Shown: positions 6,074 to 6,419 of the stretch, piece by piece
How the letters are laid out: every line of letters starts with the position of its first letter
Numbering within the stretch: position 1 is the first letter of the stretch
NCBI GenBank assembly: GCA_934167435.1
Contig: CAKPKZ010000089.1
Span: 1-6,419 of the forward strand
DNA from: an uncultured Clostridia bacterium
GTDB taxonomy: Bacteria; Bacillota; Clostridia; TANB77; CAG-508
Direction: 5' to 3'
Length of the DNA: 6,419 nucleotides
Notes under the pieces: model-generated
What the model was told of the DNA's origin: nothing
Database searches by the model: none
Seen by the model: the letters and a program-made list of their open reading frames with translations, nothing else
Made by a program: the position numbers and the translations under genes

Positions 6074-6102
6074 TTTAAACACTCCTTAAAAATAATAGAT
6101 AA

Positions 6103-6131
6103 ATTATATAATTATATATATAAAAATTCAA
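6103..6131 (-). promoter_or_regulatory. Candidate sigma-A promoter of murC
   Basis: On the - strand TTGAAT (6131-6126, 4 of 6) and TATAAT (6108-6103, perfect) are 17 bp apart. This puts the start near 6096 and gives a short leader of about 23 nt with the AAGGAG ribosome binding site. The surroundings are almost pure A/T, so chance -10 matches are common, and the call rests mainly on spacing and position. Confidence 0.5.
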
Positions 6132-6243
6132 GTTTTTTAATAAAATTTTAAGAATTTTATATAAATATAATGTGCTTAAAATATAATATTATACAATAAA
6201 AAAAAAGTTACTAAAAATTTAATTTATTTTTTTGTAAAAAAAA

Positions 6244-6272
6244 GAAGGAAAAAGTTTTTTTATGAAGAATAT
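6244..6272 (+). promoter_or_regulatory. Probable sigma-H promoter of spoVG
   Basis: GAAGGAAAA (6244-6252) fits the sigma-H -35 pattern RnAGGAWWW and GAAGAATAT (6264-6272) fits the -10 pattern RnnGAATWW, with 11 bp between them. AGGA and GAAT are 17 bp apart, as I recall for the sigma-H promoter of spoVG in B. subtilis. The expected start near 6280 gives a leader of about 60 nt. The rest of the murC-spoVG spacer is low-complexity A/T. Confidence 0.6.
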
Positions 6273-6276
6273 ATAA

Positions 6277-6306
6277 TTGTACATAAGAATAAACGCATAT
6301 GTACAA
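6277..6306 (+). repeat. 9-bp inverted repeat in the spoVG leader
   Basis: TTGTACATA (6277-6285) and TATGTACAA (6298-6306) are perfect inverted copies separated by 12 bp, located just downstream of the probable sigma-H -10. Each arm contains the palindrome TGTACA. It may be an operator for a dimeric repressor at the transcription start or, if transcribed, a leader hairpin. There is no following T-run in the right place for a terminator. Confidence 0.55.
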
Positions 6307-6342
6307 AATATTTTAAAACTTAAGGAAGGTAGGTGCACTTAG

Positions 6343-6419
6343 ATGCAAATAACAGACGTACGTTTAAGAAAAGTAAATTCAGAGAACAGAATGAAAGCTG
6401 TTGCTTCTGTAACATTCGA
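6343..6419 (+). CDS. spoVG: SpoVG, N-terminal part (cut by window end)
   Basis: The ATG at 6343 is preceded by GGTAGGTG (6328-6335) about 7 nt upstream. The 25 visible codons read MQITDVRLRKVNSENRMKAV followed by ASVTF, which matches the conserved start of the SpoVG family (TDVRLRxVN and a following short beta strand). SpoVG is a small nucleic-acid-binding regulator, first found through its effect on spore cortex formation and also active in vegetative gene control in several Firmicutes. It is usually about 85-100 residues, so most of the gene lies beyond the window. As I recall, in clostridia murC, purR, spoVG and glmU are often clustered. Here murC and spoVG are immediate neighbours with no purR between them. 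Confidence 0.93.
   Translation, partial: MQITDVRLRKVNSENRMKAVASVTF

Noticed and set aside
6080..6082. GTG at 6082 as the murC start
   Set aside because: It overlaps the AAGGAG ribosome binding site, while the ATG three codons later lies 8 nt from it and matches the family N-terminus.

Overview
The window reads as a chromosomal segment of an AT-rich, spore-forming member of the Clostridia (Firmicutes). The evidence is the low GC content (hand counts of sample lines give roughly 19% in spoIVB and 25-28% in murC), strong AGGAGG-type ribosome binding sites, two sporulation-associated genes (spoIVB and the start of spoVG) and a probable sigma-H promoter. No RNA gene, insertion sequence or CRISPR array was found.

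Layout, left to right. (1) Positions 1-1267, + strand: the 3' part of a long gene of unknown function. It is open from the window edge, so its real start lies outside. It ends at a symmetric hairpin (1266-1294) that can terminate transcription from both sides. (2) 1333-1902, - strand: a small secreted protein with a signal peptide, one good dockerin-type calcium loop and an unassigned C-terminal region. It has its own sigma-A-like promoter and a visibly higher GC content. (3) 2079-3314, + strand: spoIVB, the PDZ-serine protease that signals sigma-K activation during sporulation, followed by a terminator hairpin at 3373-3406. The usual downstream partner spo0A is absent. (4) 3519-4157, + strand: a coiled-coil protein built on eight copies of a YxYIxQK repeat, mostly 11 residues apart. 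(5) 4230-4667, + strand: a 145-residue protein of unknown function with an almost ideal sigma-A promoter. A hairpin shared with the convergent murC gene follows it. (6) 4694-6073, - strand: murC, UDP-N-acetylmuramate-L-alanine ligase of peptidoglycan synthesis. (7) 6343 to the window end, + strand: the first 25 codons of spoVG, divergent from murC and preceded by a sigma-H-like promoter and a 9-bp inverted repeat.

The recognisable genes concern cell-wall synthesis and sporulation. The four other genes look like separate single-gene transcription units and not one operon. I see no convincing multi-gene novel system. The best leads are the hendecad/pentadecad repeat protein, the N-terminal half-dockerin protein, and the orphan 145-residue gene with a promoter-centred palindrome and two exact DnaA-box 9-mers. 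Start codons were reassigned from ribosome-binding-site positions for the dockerin-like gene (TTG at 1902) and murC (ATG at 6073).
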